From Hanleya hanleyi (Eukaryota; Mollusca; Polyplacophora; Lepidopleurida; Hanleyidae), in NCBI GenBank assembly GCA_036873755.1, contig JAVTVY010018787.1:1-64000 (forward strand): DNA of 64,000 bases, given 5' to 3'. A model generated the notes under the pieces. It was not told the DNA's origin, made no database searches, and saw nothing but the letters and a program-made list of their open reading frames with translations. The translations under genes were made by a program, and so were the position numbers. Shown here in pieces: positions 1 to 12,105 of the stretch (the first letter of the stretch is position 1; every line of letters starts with the position of its first letter).

Positions 1-1012
1 AATTGGTTTTCTTGTAATATGCTATCCTTAAATATAACGAAAACTAGATTTATGTTAATAAAACCAAATAGTAGGGCTCATATGTCATTTCTTCCGCAAT
101 TATATATCATGGGCCAGGAAATTGAACAGGTTAAATATTTTAAGTTCCTTGGCATTTACTTCAATGAAAAACTAAACTGGTCCACTCATATTAACGAAGT
201 ATGTAAAAAAATATCCAGAAATATAGGAGTAATCCATGTTATTAAAAACTGTCTTAACATGATATTGTAACCTGATATGGGGAAATACGTATCACAGTCA
301 CCTACTTAGTTAATTAGACTGCAAAAAAGAGCAATAAGAGTTATTTCTTTAAGCAACAAATATGATCCTTTGTTTGCAAAACTGAAACTGCTGACCCTAA
401 ACGACATTAATTCTGACCTTAGTCTACGCCTTGCCCACAAATTTCTCTACCACCCTTTCCTTTTACCGTTTGAATTCCGATCCCACTTCACGAGATTGAA
501 AGAAATACACCAATACCACACTCGTGGCCATGATCTCGACCTATATAGACCCTTTTATCGTACTGACCTTAGTCTGTACACTCCCAAAATAAAGGGGCCA
601 AACGAATGGAATAAATTACCCTCGGAACTGAAACAATGCAAATCTATTTCTCTTTTTAAATCTAAGATACAATCATATTTATTGCAAAATACCGCTAATT
701 AATATATTTTATTTGCAAAGCTGAGCAATTGCATCATACCTGTTGATTATTCACCCGAAATATAAACTTTGTGCTCTTTTATTCCATACCTCCACTATCA
801 TGTTAGACATTCTTTAATAGAAGCTGTCTTTTCTTTTATTATATCTTGATTTTGTAATTAATCAGGGATAATTCAAACCCTTCGGGGTTTATCTCCCGCC
901 AATCTATATGTTCTCTAATCTGTATATATTACTGTACTTGTATTCCCTTTCTGTATATGACTGTTTAATTTGATTTCTTTTGATTAGTGAATAAACAAAC
1001 AAACAAACAATA
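1..1012 (+). pseudogene. Non-LTR retrotransposon 3' fragment (copy 1)
   Basis: The window opens inside a reverse transcriptase gene. The first 270 bases encode the RT thumb-side region (FLGIYFNEKLNWSTHI and following). After stops and a frame change, 370-702 encodes the typical C-terminal tail of CR1/Jockey-like LINEs (GPNEWNKLP, FKSKIQSYLL). An AT-rich 3' UTR ends in a short AAAC tandem tail near 1,000-1,012, as expected for target-primed insertion. In-frame stops around 268-310 show the copy is dead. The clade assignment is by general resemblance only. Confidence 0.8.
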
Positions 1013-1196
1013 TTCACACTGACATATCAATATGAACTCAGATATAATATAAGGAATATTATGTCTCATATCAACGCAATATACATCCCGTAGGAATTTC
1101 AAATTACATCTTTTAGTCAATCAGGGACAAACAACTTTAAGTAGCGGCCGGCCCTTTTAATTACACACGGGCACATGGACTAATATAGTACACAAT

Positions 1197-1554
1197 ATTC
1201 CTTCGAAGTAGGCTGCCATCTGCAAAGTGTCCGGTAGTCAGTGAGTGAGTGAGTGAGTGATTGAGTGAGTCCATCCGAATCCTTTCGTCGGAAAAATAAC
1301 GAGAACCGTTGACATTAGAATCTTGATTTTTTGCATGAAGGTGCATTAGCGGACTGTTGCCAGCAAGTGCTGAGCTGACCTACTTTTGATGATTTTTTGG
1401 GGTGATTTTTGATGAAAATCACTGGTGATTCTGACTATGCCCATCTTGAAAGGCAGGATTCCAACTTGGGGCGCGGTGATTTCCGAGAGTTCAGTGCGCG
1501 TCGGAGTCCTAATGCCTACCCTACTCCGTAGGTCCTGTGACGTTAGTCACACTG
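1197..1554 (+). mobile_element. CTACGAAGTAGG-ended repeat family, copy 1
   Basis: The element starts with a CTTCGAAGTAGGC variant of the family end and finishes with CCTACTCCGTAGG followed by a GTGACGTTAGTCAC palindrome. Internal landmarks shared by all copies are a GAGT tandem run, TCCATCCGAATCCTTTCGTC, and a region reading CATGAAGGTGCATTAG. There is no coding capacity. It is probably a non-autonomous DNA transposon (MITE-like). The superfamily is unknown. Confidence 0.75.
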
Positions 1555-1945
1555 CCATGTAGCCAAACAGTATTCAAATAAGATAGCATGTCTAGACAAG
1601 GTTCGTGGTAAACGTTCTTCTCCAGAAAGTTACTCAGGATCCATAGAGACACAAAATGTGATTAGTAGAAAAAGATAATTTTGCCTTTATCACAATGAAA
1701 TGGTTGAGGTGTCTTTTTTCTGACGATTTACTTTATGTTGCATGGTAGGTGCGACAAACACGTACGGATGTACTCAATCTTTAACGGAGTGTGACGTGTA
1801 AATGGGGACAGACGTACCTGCCGCCCTGTGCCGTTGGTGAGTTTGCCCCCTCAGGTTGTTGGTTGTCTGGTAAGATTTACCGTGCGTGTGATATTCGGTG
1901 TCGTCTGTTGTGGATTTTCTGTCTTTTTGACCAGTACAAGATAAA

Positions 1946-2171
1946 ATGGGGGTTCCTGAATTCGTTAGAGAAACACCCAGGACAGCGATAGCCCTGTTCG
2001 TGCTTCTCGTTATTTCATTCATCATCAATACCGTGGGATTTGGATCTGCTTCTTGGCTGGCAAACGATTTTGATATCTCGAGTTATTCGGCGTCTATCAG
2101 CTGGGGTTTATGGAGACTATGTGTGTCATTCTCTGGAATTGAACAGTGTGGCGAGGCTCCCACACTTGCAG
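1946..2171 (+). CDS. Claudin-like four-TM protein, exon 1 (copy 1)
   Basis: The exon encodes 75 residues from ATG 1,946. TM1 is IALFVLLVISFIINTVGF, followed by first-extracellular-loop residues with the claudin/PMP22 signature: a Trp in ASWLAND, then GLWRLC and a second Cys about eight residues on (IEQC). It ends at 2,171 in front of a GTATGA donor and leaves a phase-1 intron that joins exon 2 exactly in frame to a Gly codon. Claudin-family proteins form intercellular junctions or act as membrane adaptors. The claudin signature is visible; orthology is not claimed. Confidence 0.75.
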
Positions 2172-2470
2172 GTATGATGTCACTGAATCTTTATTCTTCT
2201 AATATATGCATTGATAATCATCTTTGAAATCAAAACTTAATTACTTACATATTGAAATTCAAATTCAATTACCGTCTCTACGTAATACCAATTTTTGCTT
2301 GACTCTTCGATACTCGATATTAAAACATTTTCCTTCATACTTTTATGCGGTAAATCTATACGGGTGTCTGTATATGCTTGAGCATGTATTTATGTAGTCA
2401 ATTGAAGGCTGTGTCAAACTGTTTTATGTACAGATGTCGAACGATATTTATTTGACATGTTCTATCACAG

Positions 2471-2617
2471 GATGGTTCAGGGCCGTACAGGCTATGGTCA
2501 CCATTGGATTCATTGTCACTTTAGTCTCACTTCTGCTCATCACCCTCTTCGTGATCACTGCAAAATTCAAGTCTCGGATGATCGCCGTCTGTCTAATCAT
2601 GGCTTCTTTTGCTACAG
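2471..2617 (+). CDS. Claudin-like protein, exon 2 (copy 1)
   Basis: The exon follows a TCTATCACAG acceptor and ends at a GTAAGG donor. It encodes TM2 (VTIGFIVTLVSLLLITLFVI), a short cytoplasmic loop (TAKFKSR) and the start of TM3 (MIAVCLIMASFATG). The intron phase is 1 on both sides. No third exon is found before the next copy at 7,303, so this copy is either a truncated duplicate or an alternative 5' end for the downstream exon. Confidence 0.75.
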
Positions 2618-2690
2618 GTAAGGAGGCTGTTTGTTCAAGATGTTTTTACCCTTTTGTCACAACTTTAGTTAATTCCTGACAGATTGCCAT

Positions 2691-4757
2691 GTTTTGTGAA
2701 TTTAACTACCGCCTGTGATATATCCTTATGTTTTAATCTATATATTATTATTGTGTTTTTTGTTGTTGCTTTTCTTAATTTATTGTCTTAATATTTGTAT
2801 ATATAGTCTTTAGTCTTTAGCATTTAGTATTTAGTCTTAGTTTACGGAGCCTGTAAATGGATCCTCTGGGCCCGTTGGCCATGCTTGAAAATAAATAAAT
2901 ATTATAAGACTCTGTACGGTAAATTGTACGGTGATCAATTCTCATAATTCTCTGCCTACATGTTGTTTTGTACAATCTAGATCTATAGGGCATCACTCTA
3001 AATAGGTGTCTGATACAACAAATTTGAACTGACTTGAATTGAATCGAGTACATTAATCTGTCTGTTTACATCGAATTACATCAATATGATATGGAATGTT
3101 TATGAAATCTATTAGATGCATATCGAACAATGTCGCTATGATGTCAGAATCACTTGAAAGCCGGACATATACGTCAATAATCACAAATAAGGAAAGGGAA
3201 AGGGAGAGTGGCATGTTCCTTCAACATGTAAACAACATAAACAATTCATTTAATCCATCGAAGCAATTAACGATTCAAGACAATATTTTAGATTTGGTAC
3301 CAATGAAAGTACACTCATGCCATTCTGCATGTGCACCAGTCACGGAACACCAAACGCAGAAAAATGACGGGCACTTCGATATCGAAACTAGTACCTCAAA
3401 ATCCACAACTCACTTGACTAATATTACATGACATGTACTGCTACATACAGAAAAACAAGGAAAAGTACCTGAAAAGTGGACATCCCAAGTCTCATAGCCT
3501 TACTCGCCGTACAACAGACAGAACGGTGGAAACAACTCCAGCACAGCTCAGCTGAAGGTTACACACCACCAAATTGATTATTTCTTGTACCCCGGAGAGT
3601 AAAAAATCGGCTTTTGCGATTGGTCCATATTCCTCCCGGAAGTGGAATGGTTAGTTTCAGATTTTTACATTTCTTTATACAATATGTGGTCTTCAAGATT
3701 ATAGAAGTTTTCTGGTCACATATTAGATAAAAAATATATTTTTATTAAATCTTTCTGACACACCCCCAATGGTTGCCATAGTGAGTCTGATGCTATGACC
3801 TCATTCACAAGAGACGTTGTAGCCCAGAAAAATGGTACATAACATACATGTACCCTCACTTTCTGATATTTTTGAAGGCAATAGGTCAATCTATCTGATG
3901 ATACATGTTATTAGTGGCCGCGAAATATTGGGAATACCTTTTTGCTTGGATGCGCTATGCCAATTTACTACATAAATAGTAAGCCCATCATTTAGTGGTG
4001 TGCAACCTGAACAGACGCTGTGGTTGAAATGAGCGCGTCGAGAGTCTAAGTGGAGACAACCTAGTACCGGTACGTCCTCCCGAATTGTCGCACAAGAAGT
4101 AAAGTCCTACAAGATGACAAACTTCTTGTCAAACATTATCCGTCAAAATTTTAAGCTGTGCGCGCCTCTACACAAGAGGTCCTTATTTCGCTGTTTTCTC
4201 TGCCTGCTGAAAGCAGTGTTCAGGCCTCGCAAATAGTCCCCTGGCGAGGCATGTTATCGATCAGTGAATCGTAATAAAATTAGCAGCTGAATATAACAAA
4301 CACCATACTTGCCACTGGTACCAACGGCTTTCCATTGATCATTGCAACAAAGGCGAAAAAATCGAGAAAATTCTGATCTTTCGCAGAGATTACGTGTAGG
4401 TTAACGGATCGCGACTTTTTTATTTAAGAGCCTGAGGCCTAATGTTGACATATTCGAAAGTTTTTAAATAAACAGGTCATGTGCAATGCGTTGGAGTGAC
4501 CCGGCATATGCAAGTACAAAAGGATAGCCAGCTCAAGTTAAGTCCAGGGCTACTTACACGAATATTCATATTTCCACGGAGATATAAAATGAGGAAATTA
4601 TTACCCGACTTTCCGAGTCCCATACAGGTACCAATCTAAAATGCTGTATTTATGGTAACGGAAATTATATTTATCATGGCATAACATAGGAAATTTCTTC
4701 AATGCATTTTAAAATTAAAATATGATGAACGCAATAATCTATATGTAGATCTAGGCA
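2691..4757. other. Non-coding stretch, no recognised feature
   Basis: AT-rich sequence between the duplicated blocks. The longest open frame (3,096-3,431, 111 codons) has low-complexity composition and no motif I recognise. I see no convincing exon, RNA gene or terminal repeat here. Confidence 0.6.
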
Positions 4758-5015
4758 GAGCTGACGTAGGCCCGACGTTCTGAATTACATCTGCACATGT
4801 TGTCGGGCGAACGCAAAGCCGGTGTTAAAACTGGCAAACAGAAGTTTCGTTGGCGACCTGACGTCGGGTCGACGTAATTCCGATATATTGAAATTGGCAC
4901 TGAAATATGCGTTGCCGGATCGACGTCGTGTTGACGTAAAACCGACGTGCCATTGCCGACGCCAACGTATGCCGACGTGACTCAACCTGTTGCCGGTTTC
5001 ATGCCGACGTGTGCA
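4758..5015. repeat. CGACGT / TGACGT-rich segment
   Basis: About ten CGACGT, TGACGT or GACGTC hexamers fall in 260 bp, the densest part being 4,918-5,010. The spacing is irregular, so it is not a clean tandem repeat. It could be degenerate satellite or a cluster of CRE half-sites. Confidence 0.5.
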
Positions 5016-5082
5016 TGCTATCTTGGATGATATTCAAACGGTCCCTAGCCCCGGGTCAACCCGAATTAGACAAAGGTTACGA

Positions 5083-6369
5083 AAATGAGTAACCACTGGC
5101 TCAAGAGTTAATTATCTGAACGCTACCAGTCGGTCAACTTCAATGGCACGGCATCTGATTTGAACCTAGTTACCTGTGGTGTTCCACAGGGATCCGTCCT
5201 TGGTCCTATATTATTTCTGATTTACATCAACGATCTCAATGTGGTTTCTCAACTTCTTAAAATTATTATGTTTGCTGATGACACCAGTGCTGTATATTCC
5301 CATGCAGATCCGACTACCCTATTTCAAACTATGTCAAACGAACTCTACTTAATGTACAATTGGTTTTCTTGTAATATGCTATCCTTAAATATAACGAAAA
5401 CTAGATTTATGTTGATAAAACCAAATAGTAGGGCTCATATGTCATTTCTTCCGCAATTATATATCATGGGCCAGGAAATTGAACAGGTTAAATATTTTAA
5501 GTTCCTTGGCATTTACTTCAATGAAAAACTAAACTGGTCCACTCATATTAACGAAGTATGTAAAAAAATATCCAGAAATATAGGAGTAATCCATGTTATT
5601 AAAAACTGTCTTAACATGATATTGTAACCTGATATGGGGAAATACGTATCACAGTCACCTACTTAGTTAATTAGACTGCAAAAAAGAGCAATAAGAGTTA
5701 TTTCTTTAAGCAACAAATATGATCCTTTGTTTGCAAAACTGAAACTGCTGACCCTAAACGACATTAATTCTGACCTTAGTCTACGCCTTGCCCACAAATT
5801 TCTCTACCACCCTTTCCTTTTACCGTTTGAATTCCGATCCCACTTCACGAGATTGAAAGAAATACACCAATACCACACTCGTGGCCATGATCTCGACCTA
5901 TATAGACCCTTTTATCGTACTGACCTTAGTCTGTACACTCCCAAAATAAAGGGGCCAAACGAATGGAATAAATTACCCTCGGAACTGAAACAATGCAAAT
6001 CTATTTCTCTTTTTAAATCTAAGATACAATCATATTTATTGCAAAATACCGCTAATTAATATATTTTATTTGCAAAGCTGAGCAATTGCATCATACCTGT
6101 TGATTATTCACCCGAAATATAAACTTTGTGCTCTTTTATTCCATACCTCCACTATCATGTTAGACATTCTTTAATAGAAGCTGTCTTTTCTTTTATTATA
6201 TCTTGATTTTGTAATTAATCAGGGATAATTCAAACCCTTCGGGGTTTATCTCCCGCCAATCTATATGTTCTCTAATCTGTATATATTACTGTACTTGTAT
6301 TCCCTTTCTGTATATGACTGTTTAATTTGATTTCTTTTGATTAGTGAATAAACAAACAAACAAACAATA
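5083..6369 (+). pseudogene. 5'-truncated non-LTR retrotransposon (copy 2)
   Basis: RT homology begins near 5,083 with a degraded region. At 5,160 it continues with the conserved GVPQGSVLGP and FADDT motifs; the two Asp residues of the latter are the palm catalytic residues. The frame runs to 5,627, is interrupted by stops, and resumes at 5,727-6,059 with the LINE C-terminal tail. The element ends in AAAC repeats near 6,352-6,369. The 5' truncation is usual for LINE insertions. It lies inside the duplicated block, so it inserted before the duplication. Confidence 0.85.
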
Positions 6370-6553
6370 TTCACACTGACATATCAATATGAACTCAGAT
6401 ATAATATAAGGAATATTATGTCTCATATCAACGCAATATACATCCCGTAGGAATTTCAAATTACATCTTTTAGTCAATCAGGGACAAACAACTTTAAGTA
6501 GCGGCCGGCCCTTTTAATTACACACGGGCACATGGACTAATATAGTACACAAT

Positions 6554-6911
6554 ATTCCTTCGAAGTAGGCTGCCATCTGCAAAGTGTCCGGTAGTCAGTG
6601 AGTGAGTGAGTGAGTGATTGAGTGAGTCCATCCGAATCCTTTCGTCGGAAAAATAACGAGAACCGTTGACATTAGAATCTTGATTTTTTGCATGAAGGTG
6701 CATTAGCGGACTGTTGCCAGCAAGTGCTGAGCTGACCTACTTTTGATGATTTTTTGGGGTGATTTTTGATGAAAATCACTGGTGATTCTGACTATGCCCA
6801 TCTTGAAAGGCAGGATTCCAACTTGGGGCGCGGTGATTTCCGAGAGTTCAGTGCGCGTCGGAGTCCTAATGCCTACCCTACTCCGTAGGTCCTGTGACGT
6901 TAGTCACACTG
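6554..6911 (+). mobile_element. CTACGAAGTAGG-ended repeat family, copy 2
   Basis: Identical to the copy at 1,197-1,554 because it lies in the second unit of the 5.36-kb duplication. It is therefore not an independent insertion. Confidence 0.75.
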
Positions 6912-7302
6912 CCATGTAGCCAAACAGTATTCAAATAAGATAGCATGTCTAGACAAGGTTCGTGGTAAACGTTCTTCTCCAGAAAGTTACTCAGGATCCA
7001 TAGAGACACAAAATGTGATTAGTAGAAAAAGATAATTTTGCCTTTATCACAATGAAATGGTTGAGGTGTCTTTTTTCTGACGATTTACTTTATGTTGCAT
7101 GGTAGGTGCGACAAACACGTACGGATGTACTCAATCTTTAACGGAGTGTGACGTGTAAATGGGGACAGACGTACCTGCCGCCCTGTGCCGTTGGTGAGTT
7201 TGCCCCCTCAGGTTGTTGGTTGTCTGGTAAGATTTACCGTGCGTGTGATATTCGGTGTCGTCTGTTGTGGATTTTCTGTCTTTTTGACCAGTACAAGATA
7301 AA

Positions 7303-7528
7303 ATGGGGGTTCCTGAATTCGTTAGAGAAACACCCAGGACAGCGATAGCCCTGTTCGTGCTTCTCGTTATTTCATTCATCATCAATACCGTGGGATTTGG
7401 ATCTGCTTCTTGGCTGGCAAACGATTTTGATATCTCGAGTTATTCGGCGTCTATCAGCTGGGGTTTATGGAGACTATGTGTGTCATTCTCTGGAATTGAA
7501 CAGTGTGGCGAGGCTCCCACACTTGCAG
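7303..7528 (+). CDS. Claudin-like four-TM protein, exon 1 (copy 2)
   Basis: Same sequence as 1,946-2,171: TM1, then the W...GLW...C...C first-loop signature, ending in a phase-1 GTATGA donor. This copy is the one nearest to the candidate terminal exon near 12.7-13.0 kb and is the more plausible functional 5' end. Confidence 0.78.
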
Positions 7529-7827
7529 GTATGATGTCACTGAATCTTTATTCTTCTAATATATGCATTGATAATCATCTTTGAAATCAAAACTTAATTA
7601 CTTACATATTGAAATTCAAATTCAATTACCGTCTCTACGTAATACCAATTTTTGCTTGACTCTTCGATACTCGATATTAAAACATTTTCCTTCATACTTT
7701 TATGCGGTAAATCTATACGGGTGTCTGTATATGCTTGAGCATGTATTTATGTAGTCAATTGAAGGCTGTGTCAAACTGTTTTATGTACAGATGTCGAACG
7801 ATATTTATTTGACATGTTCTATCACAG

Positions 7828-7974
7828 GATGGTTCAGGGCCGTACAGGCTATGGTCACCATTGGATTCATTGTCACTTTAGTCTCACTTCTGCTCATCAC
7901 CCTCTTCGTGATCACTGCAAAATTCAAGTCTCGGATGATCGCCGTCTGTCTAATCATGGCTTCTTTTGCTACAG
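7828..7974 (+). CDS. Claudin-like protein, exon 2 (copy 2)
   Basis: Same sequence as 2,471-2,617 with conserved acceptor and GTAAGG donor. It encodes TM2 and the start of TM3. The duplication ends only 73 bp downstream, inside the following intron. Confidence 0.78.
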
Positions 7975-8047
7975 GTAAGGAGGCTGTTTGTTCAAGATGT
8001 TTTTACCCTTTTGTCACAACTTTAGTTAATTCCTGACAGATTGCCAT

Positions 8048-8704
8048 AACAGTCAGAAATAAGAGGTTTATTAAATTAAATGGTGTTGAGTCAGCTTTAG
8101 CACTTAACAGTGAACATCCATATATGGTGATGAGCCATTTTCAACAATTTTTAGCGATGTTGACCAACACTATTATTTGGTGTTGAACAGGCCACAACAC
8201 TATTTCCTGTCGTTCACAATTGGGCAACACCATTTCTCAACTCCACTTCATGGTGTTGACCAGACCAAACACGAAAAGGATGTTGGGTCAAGACAATTTT
8301 TCTGACTTTCAGATTCACCAAAAACGCCCATCTGCTATTGGGTAATTAATGTACATTTTCGTTTAGGGTACGAGTGCTAGAATATTTGGACACTTTTCAG
8401 GATCATATACGATTATTCCCTCCCTGGACCGCCTCAATCATCTCTAGTCACAATGGATGCATATGTGAATAAGTCGTCAACTGCTTATGTTAGCGTTTTT
8501 ACTTTGGTGGTTCTCGTTTTCTAATTCTGTATTCCTGGTCTACTCAACATTCACAGTTACATATCTTAAGATCCCATAACATTGGGGCATTTTAATCCTT
8601 TATGACCAGAGGGGAGAGGTGGGTGGGTGACGCCTCCTACTGAACTTTTCTCTCGTGATACAAAACGGAGACAAAATTGGAGTTGCTTATAGGCTGGGGT
8701 AGTG
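8048..8704. other. Non-coding stretch with GTGTTGA/CAACAC words
   Basis: From 8,075 to 8,290 the word GGTGTTGA or its complement recurs about six times on both strands. No gene is visible. The remainder to 8,704 is featureless. Confidence 0.45.
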
Positions 8705-9372
8705 GGAGTTGCTCATAGGCTTAGAATGACCTCAATATGAAAAGACAAAGTCATAAAGCTTCATCACCTGAAATATTCGGAGTTGCGTATAGGCTCAAAG
8801 TGACCTGAATATGAAAAGGCACGAAGCCATAAAGCTTCATCACTTGGGATAGTGGGAGTTGCTTATAGGGTTAAAATGACTTCGATATGAAAAGACACAA
8901 AGTCGTACAACTTCATCACCTGGAATATTGGGAGTTGCTCATAGGCTTAGAATGACCTCAATTTGAAAAGACAAAGTCATAAAGCTTCATCACCTGGAAT
9001 ATTCGGAGTTGCGTATGGGCTCAAAGTGACCTGAATATGAAGCCATAAAGCCTCATCACTTGGGATAGTGGGAGTTACTTATAGGGTTAAAATGACTTCA
9101 ATATGAAAAGACACAAAGTCATAAAACTTCATCGCCTCAAATATATGGGGTTGGTTATATGCTCAAAATGACCTCAATATGAAAAGACACAAAGTCATAA
9201 AGCTTTATCACCGGGAATAATGGGAGTTGCTTATAGGTTCAAAATGACCTTGATATGAAAAGACACAAAGTCATAAAGCTTTATCACCGGGAATAATGGG
9301 AGTTGCTTATAGGTTCAAAATGACCTCAATATGTAAAGACACGAAGTCATAAAGCTTCATCACCTGTAATAG
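8705..9372. repeat. Tandem array, about 75-bp unit, nine copies
   Basis: Units begin GGGAGTTGCTTATAGG and contain AAATGACCTCAATATGAAAA and AAAGTCATAAAGCTTCATCA. Unit starts lie near 8,705, 8,778, 8,851, 8,930, 9,003, 9,069, 9,146, 9,223 and 9,298. The last two are nearly identical. A related single unit occurs at 54,674-54,740. Confidence 0.85.
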
Positions 9373-9379
9373 AGGACCG

Positions 9380-10230
9380 TGAGTAAATAGAACATGCTGG
9401 CCATTTGGGGATGCCCGAAATTTGATGCTACACTGCACTATCTCGCTAATACCTCAAACAAACTTCAAATTAATCTTTTGGCATTCGATCTCCCCGATAA
9501 TACCGACACGGGCATTGAGGCTCGACTCCCAGCTTCGTTCGCTTCGTCTCTTTCCCATCTCTTCAACACAGGAGATATTTACATCAATGATAACTGTACT
9601 GGTTTTAACACGATGTTGCCAACAATTAGCATAGATGTAAGCGTGATGTTCCTTTCTTTGAATGGAGGGATAAATTGATCCATAATTATCATATTTACAA
9701 CAATTATCGATAGGGCAGATCTATTGTCAAATGATGAACTTGAATGCGTGCGAGTGAGGAACTGCACACGGTGGTCCTGCTTTTCCAGTCCTAAAGAGTA
9801 CTTGATTGGTCATTTCAAACTTTCATTGAGCTATTGTGAAAATTGGCATAAAATTCAGCCAATCAAGGAGTTTAGTTAAAGGCTCAGTGTGAAGATAGTA
9901 GGCAGTATCATGTTCCTTTTGTGCATAATTATCATGACGGCTTCATATGAGAACCATGACCGACCCGAAATTGTATTATGCACTATTACCTAGATTATAT
10001 GTATGGTCCAGAAACCTCGAGTAGATACACGTGCCTGGTTATCTTGGTCTCCATCAGTACAAAGGAGCTGCTGTGTTTTACTACGTCCGTAAATCACTGT
10101 TACCACATGTAAGAATATAAAGGATAAGTCGCCTGAAGATATTGGAATGTTATTTGTGATGAATAAATTAAAAGTTAATAAGCAACATCGACCTTTTCTA
10201 CCTCCATTTCAGAGAGATAGTTCTTTATAA
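9380..10230. other. Non-coding stretch
   Basis: Short overlapping open frames around 9,394-9,678 have no recognisable domain, splice context or start context. I see nothing supportable. Confidence 0.5.
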
Positions 10231-10235
10231 CTTGT

Positions 10236-10680
10236 TTAAGGATGTCCGCTGCTGGATTTTGGCTTTGGCGGCCATTTTGCCTGTTTTCCTATTAGGCTCT
10301 CGCCCTTTCATAGGTTAAGAGATGAGGATTTCCTTTAAAAACCTTCTAGCCGAGAATTTTGCGCAGCAACTTCCATCCAATTTGATAAATTTTGATAGAC
10401 ATTGTGATTATCTGCAAACAGTTAGAATATAGGAAAAAACTTAAATAGTATCTATATGAATTTTTCATGAACATGCTTCAAAGCTGGGGTTATTCTCTAT
10501 GTTTTCTGGGCTATCAAATGAAGCTTGGGTCAATCCACGTTACGTTGCCTACAGCTAAAACATGCACACCAACCTATGTTTTTTCTTTGTTTTTCCTCAT
10601 ATTACACAATTACGAAACGCAACATCATACATTATGTAAAAAGTTAATTACTTTGGTTTACCAGCAGCGGGTATCCTTAA
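10236..10680 (+). mobile_element. TTAA-flanked MITE, copy 1
   Basis: The element begins TTAAGGATGTCCGCTGCTGG and ends CCAGCAGCGGGTATCCTTAA, giving terminal inverted repeats of about 20 bp with TTAA at both outer ends. It is about 445 bp and has no coding capacity. TTAA is the piggyBac target site, which is consistent with but does not prove that superfamily. Confidence 0.8.
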
Positions 10681-11669
10681 CGGTCAAATTATGTTCACAG
10701 TCATTGTTCAATATCACTCAAGTACATGAACCGTGATGTAAAGAATGTCACGAGAGGAATTTTTCTCAAGCAAGAATAAAAATTGACCCCATCCAAACTT
10801 GAGTTAATCAAATTAAACACGCAAATAAATCATTAAAGCAATTAAATTCGAATTCGTCTAAATATCTATTATGCTCTGATTGTGCCTCTTATAATAAGAA
10901 GATGCAAAAAACATGACGTTGAAAATCTCATATAGCATGTCCCTGTCCAAGTAAAGTTTAAAATAATTACCAAAATAGTCAATACACCTCTGACAGTTCT
11001 CAGAGAAAGGCAGAATAGTTCCTTAACATTAAGTTATTATGTCAGCAGATGAATTTCCGAGCCGTTTGTAATATCGCAATTTATAACGAGAGTGCACGAT
11101 GGGGCTTCTTACGGAGATTATTTGCCGTTTTGCTTTGATAGCGTCTTTCTCAATCCACTATATCCTAAGGGAGATGTGAACGTATGACAATATGTATTGA
11201 TAAAGACAGTCAAACTCATACTGCTACACTTCTATCAGTCACAAATCCATCTTGCAGAAACGAATCGGAAATACTTTTGATATAAGTATACGTTCCGGTA
11301 GTGCAGATTATGGACTGTAGGACTATTATCCAACAATGCGTGTAACAGAAAATCGTTAATTGAATATGAATAATTTTTTTTTCACGAAATCGAAATTATT
11401 AACTTCTGGAAAATGTATCATACTTATTTTAGTTGTAGATCAACAACAACTATTTACATAAGTCTATATTTTTCACTTACAAATTAATATTGTTTTAATT
11501 GAAAAAAAATGGATTAACGACTATATTTCAAGATGGAAAATACGTGACCAAAATCTATCAGTATGGATTTGTATTCAACGAAAGAATACATAAACATGAT
11601 TAGTTAACCATTATAAATGAATAGTGTATAGAACTAGTTATAAATACGAAGTAATCATACATATAAAAT

Positions 11670-12105
11670 TTAAGGATGTTTGCTGGTGGTAAATCAAATT
11701 AATTAACTTTTTGAATAATGTGTGTTGTTGCATTCATACTTGTGTAATATGAGGAAAAACAAAGAAAAAAATATAGGTTGGTGTGCATTTTTTAGCTGTA
11801 GGCAACGTTAAGTGGACTGACCCGTGCGTTATTTGATAACCCAGAAAACATAGGGAATAGGCCTAGTTTTGAAGTATATTTATGAAAAATCCATATTAAA
11901 TAGTATTTAACTTTTTCTTATATTCTATCCGTCTGCAGATAATCACAATGTCTATCAAATTGGATGGATGTTGCTGTGCAAACTTCTCGGCTAGAAGGCT
12001 TTTAAAGGATATCCCCATCTCTTAACCTAGGAAAGGGAGATAACCCAATAGGAAAAACAGACAAAATGGCTGCCAAAGCCAAAAACCACCAGCGGACATC
12101 CTTAA
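11670..12105 (-). mobile_element. TTAA-flanked MITE, copy 2 (inverted)
   Basis: This is the reverse complement of copy 1 along its whole length, about 80 percent similar by eye. It starts TTAAGGATGTTTGCTGGTGG and ends CCACCAGCGGACATCCTTAA. The intervening 990 bp is AT-rich and shows no feature. Confidence 0.8.

Larger units (their letters stand above)
1..2690 (+). repeat. Direct duplication, copy 1 (window-truncated)
   Basis: Positions 1-2,690 match 5,358-8,047 almost base for base, with a constant offset of 5,357 bp. I noticed one substitution, in the LINE part near 57/5,414. Identity stops sharply after 2,690. The left edge of this copy is outside the window. The block holds the LINE 3' end, one CTACGAAGTAGG-family repeat and claudin-like exons 1 and 2. 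Confidence 0.95.
5358..8047 (+). repeat. Direct duplication, copy 2
   Basis: Second copy of the block at 1-2,690. A simple tandem duplication would have a 5,357-bp unit, of which 2,691-8,047 is the complete second copy. Near identity means either a very recent duplication or an assembly artefact such as an unmerged haplotype. The sequence alone cannot separate these. Confidence 0.95.

Noticed and set aside
3096..3431. 111-codon open frame as a gene
   Set aside because: No motif, no splice or start context, biased composition.
9394..9767. Overlapping open frames of 60-95 codons on both strands
   Set aside because: Short, overlapping, without conserved features.
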